A DNA stretch of 64,000 bases from Kroppenstedtia eburnea (GCF_013282215.1 NZ_CP048103.1:3501000-3564999); one strand, 5' to 3'. Shown: positions 8,737 through 19,000, numbered from the stretch's first letter. The notes: a model not told the origin generated them from the letters alone. Program-made: numbers and translations.

Positions 8737-9972
8737 TCAACGCCCTTTCAGAGACTCCAACAATTGGGTGGTCCGTCTCCGCCGGGATTCCACCGGCAGG
8801 TCCCCGTAACGCTCTTCCATGTAGTAGGCGGTCAGCTCTCCGGCGGACTCCCTCAGTTCCGGCTTCTCTTCTCCCACCCGGCGGGCAAATTCCACCGGTG
8901 TCTCTCCCGCTTGGCGGATCCTGCCCTGTTCCCACATCCTTCCGAGAAACAGGCGGTACTGTCTTCGCATCCAGGTGGGAGCCCCTTCCGGAGCGGGCGG
9001 ATGGGTGGGCTTCCGCCTGTCGGTCCGGATAAACTGACGAACCTCCCCGGCGGTCTCTGATTCGGAGGCGATCCGGGAACGACGGATCCACCTGCGGCGA
9101 AGCCAGAGGATCAGTGCGGCCAGTGCCGCGAGCGTGAACAAGAGGTACAGGATGTCCGGATCGATCCAGCTCCCCCCGGAAACCGTCTGCCATTCATCGG
9201 AAAGAGATTCGGGTTCCGCTGGCTCCATTTTGGAAAAATAACGCTCCCATCCCTCCCTCCAGCCGGACCAATTGGCGAGGGGCTCAAGCAACACGCCGAC
9301 CCCGTAGAAGATCCATATCAATCCCCAGTTCGCCCAACCGGCAACCGTCCTCCACAAGGGAGCCGTGAATGGCAAACTCCAGAGGAGAAACAGCAGGACA
9401 CCGGTCACAAACAGAAACGGCATCCCTTCTTTTACGATCAGGCCCCGGGAAACTTCCCCGGCAGTCATGGAGCGGGTCGTTTGCATCAGGGCAAACAGGC
9501 GCGTCCAGAAGAACAGCAGCAGAAGGGGGACCACCTCCCCTCCCACGTCCACTTGTTGGTTATAGAGCGCAGCCAAACCCAAAGCCAGCAAGAATAAGAC
9601 CAGATCCAGCTTCCCCTCATTCAGCAGCTGATTCCGCAGCTGGCGGGGATGACCGGCGGCAAGAGATTGCATCCGGCTCCATAACCAGTACCCGAGCCCC
9701 ACCGTCACCAAGAAGGTCCAGAGGGACGGGAACTCTTCGACCATCGCCCAGATCCCCAGACCCGCCACCATGAAGAGGCCCGCACCGACCAGTCTCACCC
9801 GGGCCGCCCCCTCTGGGAGCCGACGACCCACCGTGATCAACAGGTTGACCAGCAACAAACCCGCCACCAACAGAAACAGCGGTCCCGGCTCCCCCAGAGC
9901 GGAGAAGAGGGTGGCCATGGCCGCTCCCTGACTGAGAGCCGCCAAAAGCAATAAACGTCGATCCCGTCTCAT
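8737..9972 (-). CDS. Multipass membrane protein with C-terminal DUF4129
   Basis: 411 residues. The start at 9972 overlaps the DUF58 stop (ATGA). The first 300 residues hold about seven to nine hydrophobic segments. A predicted C-terminal cytosolic region contains the DUF4129 pattern (RRQYRLFLGRMWEQG, then GETPVEFARRV and a final YMEERYGD). The family is usually fused to, or encoded with, a TgpA-like transglutaminase. Here no transglutaminase core is visible, so this is a shortened TgpA-like protein. It is the last gene of a MoxR-DUF58-DUF4129 operon, a widespread arrangement thought to act in assembly or stress functions at the envelope. The exact function is unknown. Confidence 0.75.
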   Translation of the reverse strand: MRRDRRLLLLAALSQGAAMATLFSALGEPGPLFLLVAGLLLVNLLITVGRRLPEGAARVRLVGAGLFMVAGLGIWAMVEEFPSLWTFLVTVGLGYWLWSRMQSLAAGHPRQLRNQLLNEGKLDLVLFLLALGLAALYNQQVDVGGEVVPLLLLFFWTRLFALMQTTRSMTAGEVSRGLIVKEGMPFLFVTGVLLFLLWSLPFTAPLWRTVAGWANWGLIWIFYGVGVLLEPLANWSGWREGWERYFSKMEPAEPESLSDEWQTVSGGSWIDPDILYLLFTLAALAALILWLRRRWIRRSRIASESETAGEVRQFIRTDRRKPTHPPAPEGAPTWMRRQYRLFLGRMWEQGRIRQAGETPVEFARRVGEEKPELRESAGELTAYYMEERYGDLPVESRRRRTTQLLESLKGR

Positions 9973-11102
9973 GCCGGCACCTCCCCCTGTTCCCCTTTCG
10001 GCAAGGTGACCGGAATCGGGATCACATCCCGCGGGAGCCCGGAAAGGTCCCACTCCCGCCCCGGTTCACCCAGGAGAAGCAGGGTGAGAGGGTGTCCTTC
10101 CCCCCGCAGACGTTCCAGTCCGGCGGCGATCCGCCGATCCCAGTACCCGGTGACGACCCACAGCTGAGCTCCTGGATCCAGCCTGCCGCTTAACCGATTC
10201 AGCAGATGGGAAAAGGACTCCGCCGCTGTGGGGCGAAGGAGTCCCAACGCCTCCTCCGTCCAGTCCAGGTGAGCCGGGGAATTGCCGGCAGGGACGGACA
10301 TCCCCCCGATTCCCTGCCAGGAAGCATTGCTCTCCAACCCATAGCTCAATCCCATCCTCTCCGCCTGTCGGAAAAGGTGAGCAGCCAGGCGGCAGGAAAA
10401 GTCGATCACCCGGGAATCCGCCCCGATCCGATGCAGTTCAAAGAACTGAAAGTTGAGAAGCAGATGGAGAGTGGTGTGAGATGTGGTCTCAAACTGCTTC
10501 ACCAACCACTCTTCACTGCGGGCACTTGCCGCCCAGTGAATTCGACGGAAGGGATCCCCTTCTTGCCAGGGGCGAACCCCGGACAGCCGGGAGGGGTCTT
10601 CCTGGTACCACCTGCGGACTGTTTTCTCCCCCAGGGTTTCCCGCAGTTCAGGGGTGAGCTCCGCCTCATCCAGCGGTCGGGGTCGGACGAGCACCGAACA
10701 CCCGGGATCCAGCTGGTACCATCTCTCCTCCAGCCCGATCCCGTCACTGGTCTCCAGCCGGGCCTGCTCCCAGCGATACCCCCCCCTGCGGGTGCAGGTC
10801 AGGCGAAAACCGGCCCTCACCCGCTGGCGCGGCAACAGATAGGTAACCCACCGAAGACAGTCTGAGTTCTCTCCTTCGCTCCGGAGCACCGGCGGCAGGG
10901 GCTGTTCCAGCGCCACCCAGGGCAACGGCAACCAGGAGCGGTTCTCCAGTTCCATCTCCACCGTCAGAGAATCCCCTTCCCATTTGGCCTCCGAAGGGAT
11001 CCGGATTCGATAGAAGAGTTTTCCGTCGGTCCAGCTCCTCCACAATCGACTGTAAAACCAGATGCTTCCCACCAGAAGCAACATCCACCACAGGAGACTC
11101 AT
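9969..11102 (-). CDS. DUF58 domain protein
   Basis: 377 residues from an ATG that overlaps the moxR stop (TGATG). The N-terminus has one or two hydrophobic segments (LLWWMLLLVGSIWF). A beta-rich region follows (residues 40-150), then the DUF58 signature around residue 190 (GVRPWQEGDPFRRIHWAASAR) and a von Willebrand A-like C-terminal fold. DUF58 proteins work with MoxR AAA+ ATPases encoded in the same operon, as here. Tight overlap on both sides shows translational coupling. The start with the extra upstream TTG at 11105 is possible but unnecessary. Confidence 0.85.
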   Translation of the reverse strand: MSLLWWMLLLVGSIWFYSRLWRSWTDGKLFYRIRIPSEAKWEGDSLTVEMELENRSWLPLPWVALEQPLPPVLRSEGENSDCLRWVTYLLPRQRVRAGFRLTCTRRGGYRWEQARLETSDGIGLEERWYQLDPGCSVLVRPRPLDEAELTPELRETLGEKTVRRWYQEDPSRLSGVRPWQEGDPFRRIHWAASARSEEWLVKQFETTSHTTLHLLLNFQFFELHRIGADSRVIDFSCRLAAHLFRQAERMGLSYGLESNASWQGIGGMSVPAGNSPAHLDWTEEALGLLRPTAAESFSHLLNRLSGRLDPGAQLWVVTGYWDRRIAAGLERLRGEGHPLTLLLLGEPGREWDLSGLPRDVIPIPVTLPKGEQGEVPA

Positions 11103-12061
11103 CAACTTTCCACCGGCTCCCCATCCCCCTCCACAGGTACCGGAACCCGATTCACCAGCTCCCGGATCAGATCGGCGGGGGATTGCCGGTCCAACCGGAC
11201 AGAAGGGGTTAATAACAGGCGGTGGGACAGGACATGGGGGGCCAGTTCCTTGATATCGTCGGGGATCACATACTCCCGGCCCCGGATTCCGGCCAAGGCC
11301 TGGGAGGCCAGACCCAAGGCGATCAGTCCCCGGGGGGAGACTCCCAGTTCCACCCCGTCCATCTCCCGGGTCTGCCGCACCACTTCCAGGAGATAACCTT
11401 CCACCGCTTCGTTCATGTGTACCTGCCGGACCGCTTTCCGCACCGCCATGATTTCCGCCGGTTCCGCCACCGGGGTGACCTCCTTCAACACCTCATCCCT
11501 TTTGGCCAATCGGAAGATTTCCCGCTCTTCCTCTGCGGCGGGATAACCCATGGAGACTTTCATCAGAAACCGGTCCAACTGGGCTTCCGGGAGGGGAAAG
11601 GTCCCCTGGGATTCCACCGGATTCTGGGTGGCGATCACAAAGAAGGGGGAATCGAGCAGACGGGTTTCCCCGTCCACACTCACCTGCCCTTCGGCCATCG
11701 CTTCCAGCAGGGCGGATTGGGTCCGGGGGATGGCCCGGTTGATCTCATCCACCAAAAGCAATCGATTGAACAGGGGCCCTTTTCTGAAATAAAACTTCTC
11801 TTCTTTCCGGTTGTAGACCGTCGTGCCTGTCACATCCGACGGCAGTAAATCCGGTGTGCACTGGATCCTGCCGAAGGAGCTGTCGATGCTTGCCGCCAAG
11901 GCTTTGGCCAGCAGGGTTTTCCCCACTCCGGGCACATCCTCCAGCAACACATGCCCTCCAGAAAACAACCCCACCAGCAACAGATCTAGCGTCTCGACCT
12001 GTCCCACCACGGCATGGGCCACAGCTTTGCGAATCTTTTTCGCGGTCTCCCCTATGATCAT
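11102..12061 (-). CDS. MoxR-family AAA+ ATPase
   Basis: 319 residues, the usual length. It has Walker A LEDVPGVGKT near residue 45, Walker B LLLVDEINRA, and the MoxR block RTQSALLEAMAEGQVSVDGE followed by sensor 1 FFVIATQNP. Family members act as chaperone-like ATPases together with DUF58/VWA partners; the two genes downstream fit. ATG 12061 was chosen because upstream residues do not resemble the family. A GGGGGCGA ribosome site lies somewhat far, so a TTG two codons upstream is an alternative. Confidence 0.9.
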   Translation of the reverse strand: MIIGETAKKIRKAVAHAVVGQVETLDLLLVGLFSGGHVLLEDVPGVGKTLLAKALAASIDSSFGRIQCTPDLLPSDVTGTTVYNRKEEKFYFRKGPLFNRLLLVDEINRAIPRTQSALLEAMAEGQVSVDGETRLLDSPFFVIATQNPVESQGTFPLPEAQLDRFLMKVSMGYPAAEEEREIFRLAKRDEVLKEVTPVAEPAEIMAVRKAVRQVHMNEAVEGYLLEVVRQTREMDGVELGVSPRGLIALGLASQALAGIRGREYVIPDDIKELAPHVLSHRLLLTPSVRLDRQSPADLIRELVNRVPVPVEGDGEPVES

Positions 12062-12424
12062 TTCCAAGTCATCGCCCCCTGAACAATATTCCCAAGCTTT
12101 ACATATCGATACTACCTTTTTTGAAACTCTCTTACAATCTGAGGGGCACTTGGTGTGCAATCAGCCATGTCTTGGATCGGGACCTCCCTGTCACCACACA
12201 TCTTCCCGGTCAAACAGGGTCCCCGAACTTTCCAAACCGGCTGGGAAGGCGACGGGCGACCACTTGTCAACTATTGGACACAAATTCTGTCTCCAATCGG
12301 GGTGCAAGGTGCTATCCTCTGTATTTGTGAGCTTCGCAAAAACTTTTCAACCAACAGATTCCGTCTTCGATCCCGCAATTGTGACTGTAGAGATGATAAG
12401 GACTTGGAAAAGGTGGGTATCGGG
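12062..12424. other. Intergenic interval between divergent genes
   Basis: No gene is convincing. The stretch must hold the promoter of the MoxR operon (minus) and possibly one for the small plus-strand gene at 12425. I see no copy of the dispersed repeat and no clear RNA structure. Confidence 0.4.
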
Positions 12425-12517
12425 ATGTCGAGGGATAACCAGGTGATCGCATTGATCTACTCTTTTGCGGTCGCCGGTGCATGCATGGGTGCCGGACTGC
12501 TGTTCGTGGGGCCGTAA
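12425..12517 (+). CDS. Small hydrophobic peptide, 30 aa
   Basis: The ATG at 12425 follows AAAGGTGGG at suitable distance. The peptide starts MSRDNQVIALIYSFAVAG and ends in a hydrophobic stretch with GLLFVGP, so a single membrane pass is likely. A strong terminator begins 27 bases after the stop. No family is recognised. Confidence 0.45.
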   Translation: MSRDNQVIALIYSFAVAGACMGAGLLFVGP

Positions 12518-12543
12518 GAGCCACCGACAGTCCGCAAGGAAAA

Positions 12544-12580
12544 GACCGGACCCGGGGAAACCCCCGGGTCCGGTCCTTTT
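12544..12580. terminator. Bidirectional terminator between small gene and argS
   Basis: GACCGGACCCGGGG and its complement CCCCGGGTCCGGTC enclose a very short loop and are followed by CTTTT. It serves argS on the minus strand and the small gene on the plus strand. Confidence 0.85.
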
Positions 12581-12590
12581 ATCAGTTCCA

Positions 12591-14261
12591 CTACATCTGT
12601 TCCGGCGCGGAGACACCGATCATCCGGAGACCGCTTTTCAGCACTTGGGCCACCCCGAGCAAGAGGGAGAGACGGGCGCGGGTCAGTCTCTCATCTTCCT
12701 GAATCACCCGGTAAGCATTGTAGTAGCTTTGCAGCTGAGTGGCCAGATCATACAGATAGCGGACCATCCGATGGGGAGCCATCTGCTTTGCCGCCGTTGC
12801 GATTTCCTCGGGGAATTCCGCCAGTTTCTGCAACAGATCAAACTCTGCTTCCTCTTGCAAGGCGGACAGGCTGTCCGGATCCAGCTTTACCTCCATCCCC
12901 TGCTCCCCGGCCCGGCGAAAGACACTGTTGATGCGGGCGTGGGCATACTGTACGTAGAAGACGGGATTCTCATTGGATTGGGAGACCGCCAGATCCATAT
13001 CAAAATCCAAGTGGCTGTCCGGTCCTCTGGAGGCAAAAAAGTACCGGGTGGCATCCACTCCGACTTCCTCCATCAGTTCCGCCAAGGTGATCGCCTTCCC
13101 TGTCCGCTTGGACATTTTGACCAATTCCCCGCCCTGGTACAGTTTCACCATCTGGGTGATGAGAAATGTCATCTTGTCCACATCGAAGCCCAGGGCGGCC
13201 ATGGCCGCTTTCATCCGGGGCACATAGCCGTGATGATCCGCTCCGAAGATATCGACGATCCGGTCAAAGCCCCGATTGTATTTGTTGCGGTGGTAAGCGA
13301 TATCCGGAGTGATATAAGTGTAGGAACCATCCTGTTTCACCAACACCCGGTCCTTGTCATCTCCAAACTGGGAGGACTTCAGCCAGAGAGCCCCGTCCTG
13401 TTCGTAGGTTTGGCCCCGGCGGGTCAGCTCCTCCACACTCTCCTGGACCGATCCGGAATCGTGCAGGGATTGTTCGCTGAACCAGCTGTCAAATTGGACC
13501 CGGTATTCCTTCAGGTCTTTTTTGATTCCTTCCAACAGCCGGTTGAGTCCGTATCTGCGAATCCAGGCAAACCGCTCCTCTTCATCCAGACTGAGCAGTC
13601 GGTCTCCTTCCTCCTCGGCCAATCGTTTCCCCAGATCGACGATATCCTGACCGCGATAGCCATCTTCCGGAAAGTCCACCTTCCGGCCGAGAGCCTCCCG
13701 GTAGCGGGCTTCCAGGGACAGGGTCATGTTGCGGATCTGGTTGCCGGCATCATTGATGTAATATTCCCGGGTGACATCATATCCCGCCGCTTCCAACACA
13801 TTGCACAGCACATCCCCGATGGCCGCTCCCCGGGCATGTCCCAGGTGAAGACTGCCGGTGGGATTGACGCTGACAAACTCCACCAACACCTTCTCCCCGT
13901 TGCCGGCAGAGCTGCGGCCGTAGGCATCCCCCGCCCGCCCGATCTCCACCAGCACCTCACGCAGATGGGAACGATCGATAAAAAAGTTGATAAAACCGGG
14001 CCCTGCGATGTGGATCTCCCGGACCGCCACCCGATCCCTGTTCATCCCGTCCACAATCGCTTCCGCGATCTGGCGGGGGTTTTTCTTGGCGATCCGGGCC
14101 AGTTGCATGGCCATATTGGTGGCCAGGTCCCCGTGGGATTTTTCCCGGGGCACTTCCAGAACCACTTCCGGGAGCTCCTCCTCCGCCGCCAAGCCCGCCC
14201 GGAGCACTGCTTCCCGAATCTCCTGTCTCAGGTTCTCCTTCATCCGTTCCAAGGCATTCAT
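12591..14261 (-). CDS. argS: Arginyl-tRNA synthetase
   Basis: 556 residues, the same length as the Bacillus subtilis enzyme. A class I synthetase charging tRNA-Arg. The HIGH motif appears as HLGHARG near residue 125 after the FVSVNPTGS block, and the KMSKR loop appears as VKMSKRTGK near residue 365. The C-terminal DALR anticodon-binding domain ends in [12 protein letters not shown], a typical ArgS end. ATG 14261 was chosen. Its GGAGGTG ribosome site lies within the last codons of the upstream ywiB-like gene, so the two genes are coupled. Confidence 0.97.
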   Translation of the reverse strand: MNALERMKENLRQEIREAVLRAGLAAEEELPEVVLEVPREKSHGDLATNMAMQLARIAKKNPRQIAEAIVDGMNRDRVAVREIHIAGPGFINFFIDRSHLREVLVEIGRAGDAYGRSSAGNGEKVLVEFVSVNPTGSLHLGHARGAAIGDVLCNVLEAAGYDVTREYYINDAGNQIRNMTLSLEARYREALGRKVDFPEDGYRGQDIVDLGKRLAEEEGDRLLSLDEEERFAWIRRYGLNRLLEGIKKDLKEYRVQFDSWFSEQSLHDSGSVQESVEELTRRGQTYEQDGALWLKSSQFGDDKDRVLVKQDGSYTYITPDIAYHRNKYNRGFDRIVDIFGADHHGYVPRMKAAMAALGFDVDKMTFLITQMVKLYQGGELVKMSKRTGKAITLAELMEEVGVDATRYFFASRGPDSHLDFDMDLAVSQSNENPVFYVQYAHARINSVFRRAGEQGMEVKLDPDSLSALQEEAEFDLLQKLAEFPEEIATAAKQMAPHRMVRYLYDLATQLQSYYNAYRVIQEDERLTRARLSLLLGVAQVLKSGLRMIGVSAPEQM

Positions 14262-14263
14262 GC

Positions 14264-14689
14264 TTATGCAGGCACCTCCGTCCATTGAATCAGCAGTTGG
14301 TACCGGCCCATCGGCTCCCCGGCCATGGTCAGGCGGAAGGAAAATTGAATCCGTCCCTGCGCCTCTTCCCGTTCCCGTCGGTAAGCCAAAGTATGAACCT
14401 CCATCTCCGATGTGCCCCCCGGCGTCTCCACCACACAGATGGTGGTCTCCCCGGGATGGTACCTCTGTCTGTAAGCGATCATCCCCTGCCGGATGATCGT
14501 CACTTCATCTTCCCCGGCCTTCACCGTGGTCTTCACTTCATCGGGTGTCCCCGGCTTTTCCGTATACTTCACCACCCATTCCGATTCCCGTTCGATCAAC
14601 CGGCCTTCCATCTCTTGTACAATCTCCTCGGGATCCCCGCCGTCTTCAGGGTCGATCGTGGAGATGATCGAAAGTCGAATCTGTTTCAG
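14264..14689 (-). CDS. ywiB: DUF1934 (YwiB) protein with probable CTG start
   Basis: A DUF1934 beta-barrel protein of unknown role, found next to argS as in Bacillus. The first in-frame ATG (14611) would give only 115 residues and remove the conserved first beta strands. The frame is open and family-like upstream ([10 protein letters not shown]), back to a CTG at 14689 that follows AAAGGAG by ten bases. No ATG, GTG or TTG lies in between. From CTG the protein is 141 residues, against about 142 in Bacillus. The end overlaps the ribosome site of argS. The family call is fairly sure; the CTG start is inferred. Confidence 0.75.
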   Translation of the reverse strand: MKQIRLSIISTIDPEDGGDPEEIVQEMEGRLIERESEWVVKYTEKPGTPDEVKTTVKAGEDEVTIIRQGMIAYRQRYHPGETTICVVETPGGTSEMEVHTLAYRREREEAQGRIQFSFRLTMAGEPMGRYQLLIQWTEVPA

Positions 14690-14756
14690 GGCTGATCGCT
14701 CTCCTTTCGATTGCTTTGTATCTTACCATGGGCACCCCGCCATTTCCAGTGACCCA

Positions 14757-14982
14757 GAATTATTGTGATTTAGTGCGTTTGAAGGCGGTCGGGATTGGGT
14801 TTCACATGACCATCCGGTTGTCCTTACGAGCCAAAGTCACTCCATCTGAAACCCCACCCTCCCATAGCGAGACCGGGGAGCGAAGCGACCCTGGCGAGAC
14901 TTGTACTGGTGAGTGCATAGCGAGACCGGGAACGGAGTCTTGGCGAAACTTGTGCCCTGTGGGTATGACGATGTCTTCAACC
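14757..14982. repeat. Dispersed palindromic repeat (copy 4)
   Basis: Begins TTGTGATTTAGTGCGTTTG, has the GGGTTTCACATG hairpin and two units of the CATAGCGAGACCGGG module, then GTGCCCTGTGGGTATGACG. The outer terminal repeats are eroded. It fills the space between ywiB and speB. Confidence 0.85.
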
Positions 14983-15004
14983 GGAGGCACCTTCTTTCCC
15001 ATCC

Positions 15005-15874
15005 TCAGGAGAAGCCGAGAAGCATCTCCCGGATCACCTTGGCCGCAGTCACCGGGGTCTGTTCCGTGGGATCGTAGACCGGGGCCACTTCCACCAAATC
15101 GGCTCCCACCACCTCCACCCCGGAACGTGCGATGGTGTGAATCGCCTCCAGAAGTTCCCCGGAGGTGATCCCGCCGGGTTCCGGCGTTCCCGTCCCCGGT
15201 GCATAGGCCGGATCCAGCACATCGATATCCACAGTGACATAAACCGGCCGTCCTTGGAGACCGGGGAGCTCTTCCTTCAGGGGCCGGAGCACTTCAAAGG
15301 GATGAAAATGGATCTTGGCCCGCTCCGCATATGCAAACTCCTCCCGGGTCCCCGAGCGAATGCCAAACTGGTACACATTTTCCGGCCCCAGGAGCTCCAC
15401 GATCTTGCGCAAGGGAGTGGCGTGGGATAAGCTTTCCCCTTCATAGTCGGTCCGAAGATCGGCGTGGGCATCCAAATGGATCACCGCCAGTTCCCGGTGA
15501 GTTTTATACAGGGTCCGGACCACCGGCCAGGTGACCAGATGTTCTCCGCCGATCCCCAGGGGCATCTTCTTCTGTTGTATGATCCGGTCCACAAACTCCC
15601 CGATGGCCTCCGTGCTTTTCTCCGGGTTGCCGAAGGGCAAGGGGAGGTCCCCGGCGTCATAATAGTTCACTTCCGAAAGCTCCCGCCTCAGATACGGGCT
15701 GAACTCTTCCAACACCAGGGACGCTTCCCGAATCCGCTTGGGGCCGAAGCGGGAGCCCGGCCGAAAACTGGCTGTCCAATCCATCGGCATGCCATAGATC
15801 ACGATTTGGGATGATTCCAGATCCGGATGGGCCCCGATAAACACGTTTCCGGAATAAGCTTCGTCAAACCGCAT
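15005..15874 (-). CDS. speB: Agmatinase (ureohydrolase)
   Basis: 289 residues, matching Bacillus SpeB (290). It hydrolyses agmatine to putrescine and urea, with a binuclear manganese centre. Metal ligands are visible: GGEH, the HLDAHADLR block, and DIDVLDPAYAPGTGTPEPGG. The N-terminal GMPMDWTASFRPGSRFGP is characteristic. It follows speE by three bases, so putrescine formation and its aminopropylation are co-expressed. Confidence 0.96.
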   Translation of the reverse strand: MRFDEAYSGNVFIGAHPDLESSQIVIYGMPMDWTASFRPGSRFGPKRIREASLVLEEFSPYLRRELSEVNYYDAGDLPLPFGNPEKSTEAIGEFVDRIIQQKKMPLGIGGEHLVTWPVVRTLYKTHRELAVIHLDAHADLRTDYEGESLSHATPLRKIVELLGPENVYQFGIRSGTREEFAYAERAKIHFHPFEVLRPLKEELPGLQGRPVYVTVDIDVLDPAYAPGTGTPEPGGITSGELLEAIHTIARSGVEVVGADLVEVAPVYDPTEQTPVTAAKVIREMLLGFS

Positions 15875-15877
15875 CCT

Positions 15878-16723
15878 TCATCCCTCCTTCCGAACCGTCA
15901 ATTCTTCCACAAAGCGGGGCAACTGGAAAAGAGCCCGATGCAACTCCGGCCGGTAATACCGGGTATCCGGCACATGAAGTCGCTCCGGTGGCACCTCCAG
16001 CGGATCCGGCCCCTTGGATCCCAGCGTGAAGCTCCACAAGCCACTGGGATAAGTGGGAATGCTGGCGGTGTACAGGCGGGTGACGGGAAAGGTATCTGAG
16101 ATATCCCGATATACCTGTGCAATCAGCTCCCGGTTGAACCAAGGGGATTCCGTCTGAGCCACCATCACGCCTCCGGGCCGCAGAGCATCATAGATCCCCT
16201 GATAAAATGGTTTCTGGAACAATCCCACCGCCGGCCCCACCGGCTCGGTGGAGTCGACCAGAATCACATCATATTCCGCCGGATGGGCTTCGATATGCTT
16301 GATCCCGTCTTCCACCCGAATCTCCACCCGGGAATCCCCCAAAGCACCGGCAATCTCCGGAAAGTATTCCCTGGAAACCTCTATCACCCGGCCGTCGATC
16401 TCGCACAGGACCGCTTTTTCCACAGAGGGATGTTTCAACACCTCCCGGATGGCCCCGCCATCCCCCCCGCCGACCACCAGCACCCGCTTCGGTGACTGAT
16501 GGGTGTTCATTCCCACATGGGTCAGCATCTCATGATAAACAAATTCATCCCGGTCCGTGGTCATCACCATGCCGTCCAGCACGAGCATGCGCCCGAACTG
16601 TTCCGTCTCGATCACGTCCATCCTCTGAAACGGTGTCTGCTCATGATGCAGCGTGCGGCTGATCTTGGCAGTGATTCCGAAGTGGGGAGTCTGTTTCTCC
16701 GTATACCAAAGTTCCATGTCCAT
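15878..16723 (-). CDS. speE: Spermidine synthase
   Basis: 281 residues from ATG 16723 ([16 protein letters not shown]), which aligns with the start of Bacillus SpeE. It transfers aminopropyl groups from decarboxylated SAM to putrescine. The Rossmann methyltransferase-like core has [10 protein letters not shown] near residue 80, DSTEPVGPA near residue 155 and the [12 protein letters not shown] block. The upstream extension to 16810 is open but unlike the family. The gene order speE-speB beside divergent pbpG is that of Bacillus ywhE-F-G. Confidence 0.96.
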   Translation of the reverse strand: MDMELWYTEKQTPHFGITAKISRTLHHEQTPFQRMDVIETEQFGRMLVLDGMVMTTDRDEFVYHEMLTHVGMNTHQSPKRVLVVGGGDGGAIREVLKHPSVEKAVLCEIDGRVIEVSREYFPEIAGALGDSRVEIRVEDGIKHIEAHPAEYDVILVDSTEPVGPAVGLFQKPFYQGIYDALRPGGVMVAQTESPWFNRELIAQVYRDISDTFPVTRLYTASIPTYPSGLWSFTLGSKGPDPLEVPPERLHVPDTRYYRPELHRALFQLPRFVEELTVRKEG

Positions 16724-16931
16724 AAGTTTCAATGGCTCCTTCCGATGGTCCGCCCTTGGAATGAAAAACCTTTCCTTAGGATAATCCAACTCTCCTCCCG
16801 AGACAATCATGAGCTCCCTCCTCTCGCCCGATGCATAGAGGAATCACTTTTCCCTCATACTACTTCATGGGTTTTTCCATCCTTTTCATTGCTTGCCGTC
16901 CATGGTGGAGCCATTCGAGGAGTGGGATCCG

Positions 16932-18977
16932 ATGGGAGACGAACTCAATCGGTCATTGCCGCCGGAAACACCGGACTGGGAGCACCTTCCCCTGGGGAAG
17001 TGGTGGTCCCTGGGCCGGATGTTCCTGCACTGGTTTGGATTTTGCCTGATTGCGGGAGTCAGCTTGGCACTGATCGCTCTTCTGTATCTGAAATCGAAGC
17101 CTTTACCGCCCCCGCAACTGGGACTGACCACCCGTATTCTGGATTCCCGCGGAAAGCTGATCGATACCCTGGATCGCGGAGAGAGACGGGATCCCGTTCA
17201 GTTGAAAGAGTTGCCCAAATCGATTCAGGAGGCGACATTGACGGCGGAAGATCAACGATTTTATGAACACTGGGGGTTCTCTCCCAAGGGAATCCTCCGG
17301 GCGGTATGGATCAACCTGAAAAAAGGCCAGGTATCCCAGGGAGCGAGCACAATCACGCAGCAGTTGGCCCGCAATCTTTATCTGACCCATGACCGGACCT
17401 GGTCCCGCAAATGGCGGGAAGCCGTTCTGACCACCCAACTGGAAATCCACTTTTCCAAGAAAGAGATTTTGGAGATGTATCTGAACAAGATCTATTACGG
17501 TCATGGAGCCTATGGCATTGAGCGGGCGGCCCGGATCTATTTCGGCAAACCGGCCCATGATCTCACCCTGGCGGAAAGTGCCATGCTGGCGGGGATCCCC
17601 CGGGGACCCCGTTGGTATTCTCCCTTGAACGACCCGGACCGGGCCAAGGCTCGTCAGGAAGCCATCCTGGACCGGATGGTCCGGTCGGGGCGGATCACCC
17701 CCCGGGAGGCGAAGGCCGCCAAAGAAGAGGTCCTCGTCTATGCCGACCCTCCCCGGCCCCAGCCGGCCCAGGCCCCTTATTTCCGGGATTATGTGATTCA
17801 AGAGGCGGGTCGGTTGGGATTGGATGAGAGTCTGCTTCAAAACGGCGGGTTAAAGATCTATACCACCCTGGATCTGAAGATGCAGGAAGAAGCGGAAACT
17901 GCCATCCGTAAGTATCTGAAAAACAGCGGTGAACTGGAGGCCTCCCTGATCAGCATCGACCCGCGAAACGGACAGATCCGGGCGATGGTCGGCGGAAAGG
18001 ACTACGGTCGTTCCCAGTATAACCGGATCTTCGGCCAACGACAGCCGGGATCCACCTTTAAACCGATCCTCTATCTGGCTGCTCTGGAACAGGGTTTAAC
18101 CCCCGTCTCCCGCTTTGACAGCAAACCGACCACCTTCGTTTACCAGGGAGGCAACTACCGTCCCACCAACTATCGCAACCGGTATGCCAACCGACCGATC
18201 ACGATGGCGGAAGCCTTGGCCACTTCGGACAACATTTACGCTGTCCACACCCACCTGGCCATCGGCGAAGAGAAAGCGGTCCAAATGGGTCGGCGCCTGG
18301 GAATTGGAAGCCCATTGAAACCCGTGCCCTCCCTGGCATTGGGAACGAGTGCCGTCAGCCCCTATGACATGGTTCAAGTCTACGCCAGCCTGGCAGCCGG
18401 GGGAATTCATCACCCTCCCGTCTCCATCCTGCGGATTGAGGACGCGGAGGGAAACATCCTGTCAGAGAGCCGACCGTCGCCGGAACAGGTGATCACCCCC
18501 GCGGAAGCCTTTGTCATGACCCGGATGCTGGAGGGGGTGTTCGCCCCGGGGGGGACCGCCAACCGGGTGAAACAGATGCTTTCCCGACCGGTGGCGGGAA
18601 AAACCGGAAGCACCAATTGGGATTCCTGGCTGTCCGGGTACACTCCCCGTCTGGCAACCACAGTCTGGGTCGGATTCGACCGTGGGAAGACCCTTCCCGA
18701 CGGGGCCTCCCGTCTCACCCACGGAATCTGGGGAAGCTACATGCGTGCCGCATTGAAGGGGATCCCTCCTCAACCTTTTCAACCCCCTGCCGGGGTTGTC
18801 AAAGCAAAAGTGGATCCGGAAACGGGAGAACGGGCCGGCCCGGCCTGTCCCCGCTCCGTCGACCACTGGTTCCTCGCCGGAACGGAACCGAAGCGCACCT
18901 GCGGAGCCCATCCACCACCTGTGGATTCATCCCCACCCTCCCTGTGGCAACGGTTTAAAAAATGGTGGACCGGTTAA
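16932..18977 (+). CDS. pbpG: Class A penicillin-binding protein (bifunctional)
   Basis: 681 residues from ATG 16932, which has GAGGAG nine bases upstream. One membrane anchor lies near residues 30-55 (FGFCLIAGVSLALIALLY). The GT51 transglycosylase domain follows, with the catalytic Glu in TAEDQRFYEHWG and the GASTITQQLARN block. The transpeptidase has SxxK in PGSTFKP, SxN in TSDN and KTG in AGKTGSTNWDSW. It polymerises and crosslinks peptidoglycan. In Bacillus PbpG is made in the forespore and acts in spore cortex formation; the conserved speE neighbourhood supports this identity. The tail after the transpeptidase is short and Pro-rich. Confidence 0.92.
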   Translation: MGDELNRSLPPETPDWEHLPLGKWWSLGRMFLHWFGFCLIAGVSLALIALLYLKSKPLPPPQLGLTTRILDSRGKLIDTLDRGERRDPVQLKELPKSIQEATLTAEDQRFYEHWGFSPKGILRAVWINLKKGQVSQGASTITQQLARNLYLTHDRTWSRKWREAVLTTQLEIHFSKKEILEMYLNKIYYGHGAYGIERAARIYFGKPAHDLTLAESAMLAGIPRGPRWYSPLNDPDRAKARQEAILDRMVRSGRITPREAKAAKEEVLVYADPPRPQPAQAPYFRDYVIQEAGRLGLDESLLQNGGLKIYTTLDLKMQEEAETAIRKYLKNSGELEASLISIDPRNGQIRAMVGGKDYGRSQYNRIFGQRQPGSTFKPILYLAALEQGLTPVSRFDSKPTTFVYQGGNYRPTNYRNRYANRPITMAEALATSDNIYAVHTHLAIGEEKAVQMGRRLGIGSPLKPVPSLALGTSAVSPYDMVQVYASLAAGGIHHPPVSILRIEDAEGNILSESRPSPEQVITPAEAFVMTRMLEGVFAPGGTANRVKQMLSRPVAGKTGSTNWDSWLSGYTPRLATTVWVGFDRGKTLPDGASRLTHGIWGSYMRAALKGIPPQPFQPPAGVVKAKVDPETGERAGPACPRSVDHWFLAGTEPKRTCGAHPPPVDSSPPSLWQRFKKWWTG

Positions 18978-18995
18978 ACCCGGCCCACCATTTTT
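18961..18995. terminator. Bidirectional terminator after pbpG
   Basis: AATGGTGGACCGG pairs with CCGGCCCACCATT (one mismatch), followed by a T run on the plus strand. It lies between convergent genes and overlaps the end of pbpG. Confidence 0.8.
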
Positions 18996-19000
18996 GCATT

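Noticed and set aside
12465..14288. 607-codon plus-strand open frame opposite argS
   Set aside because: Antisense shadow caused by high GC and codon bias; argS on the other strand is complete with all motifs.
12465..14288. Possible frameshift or second gene within argS
   Set aside because: argS reads without interruption at 556 residues, the normal family length.
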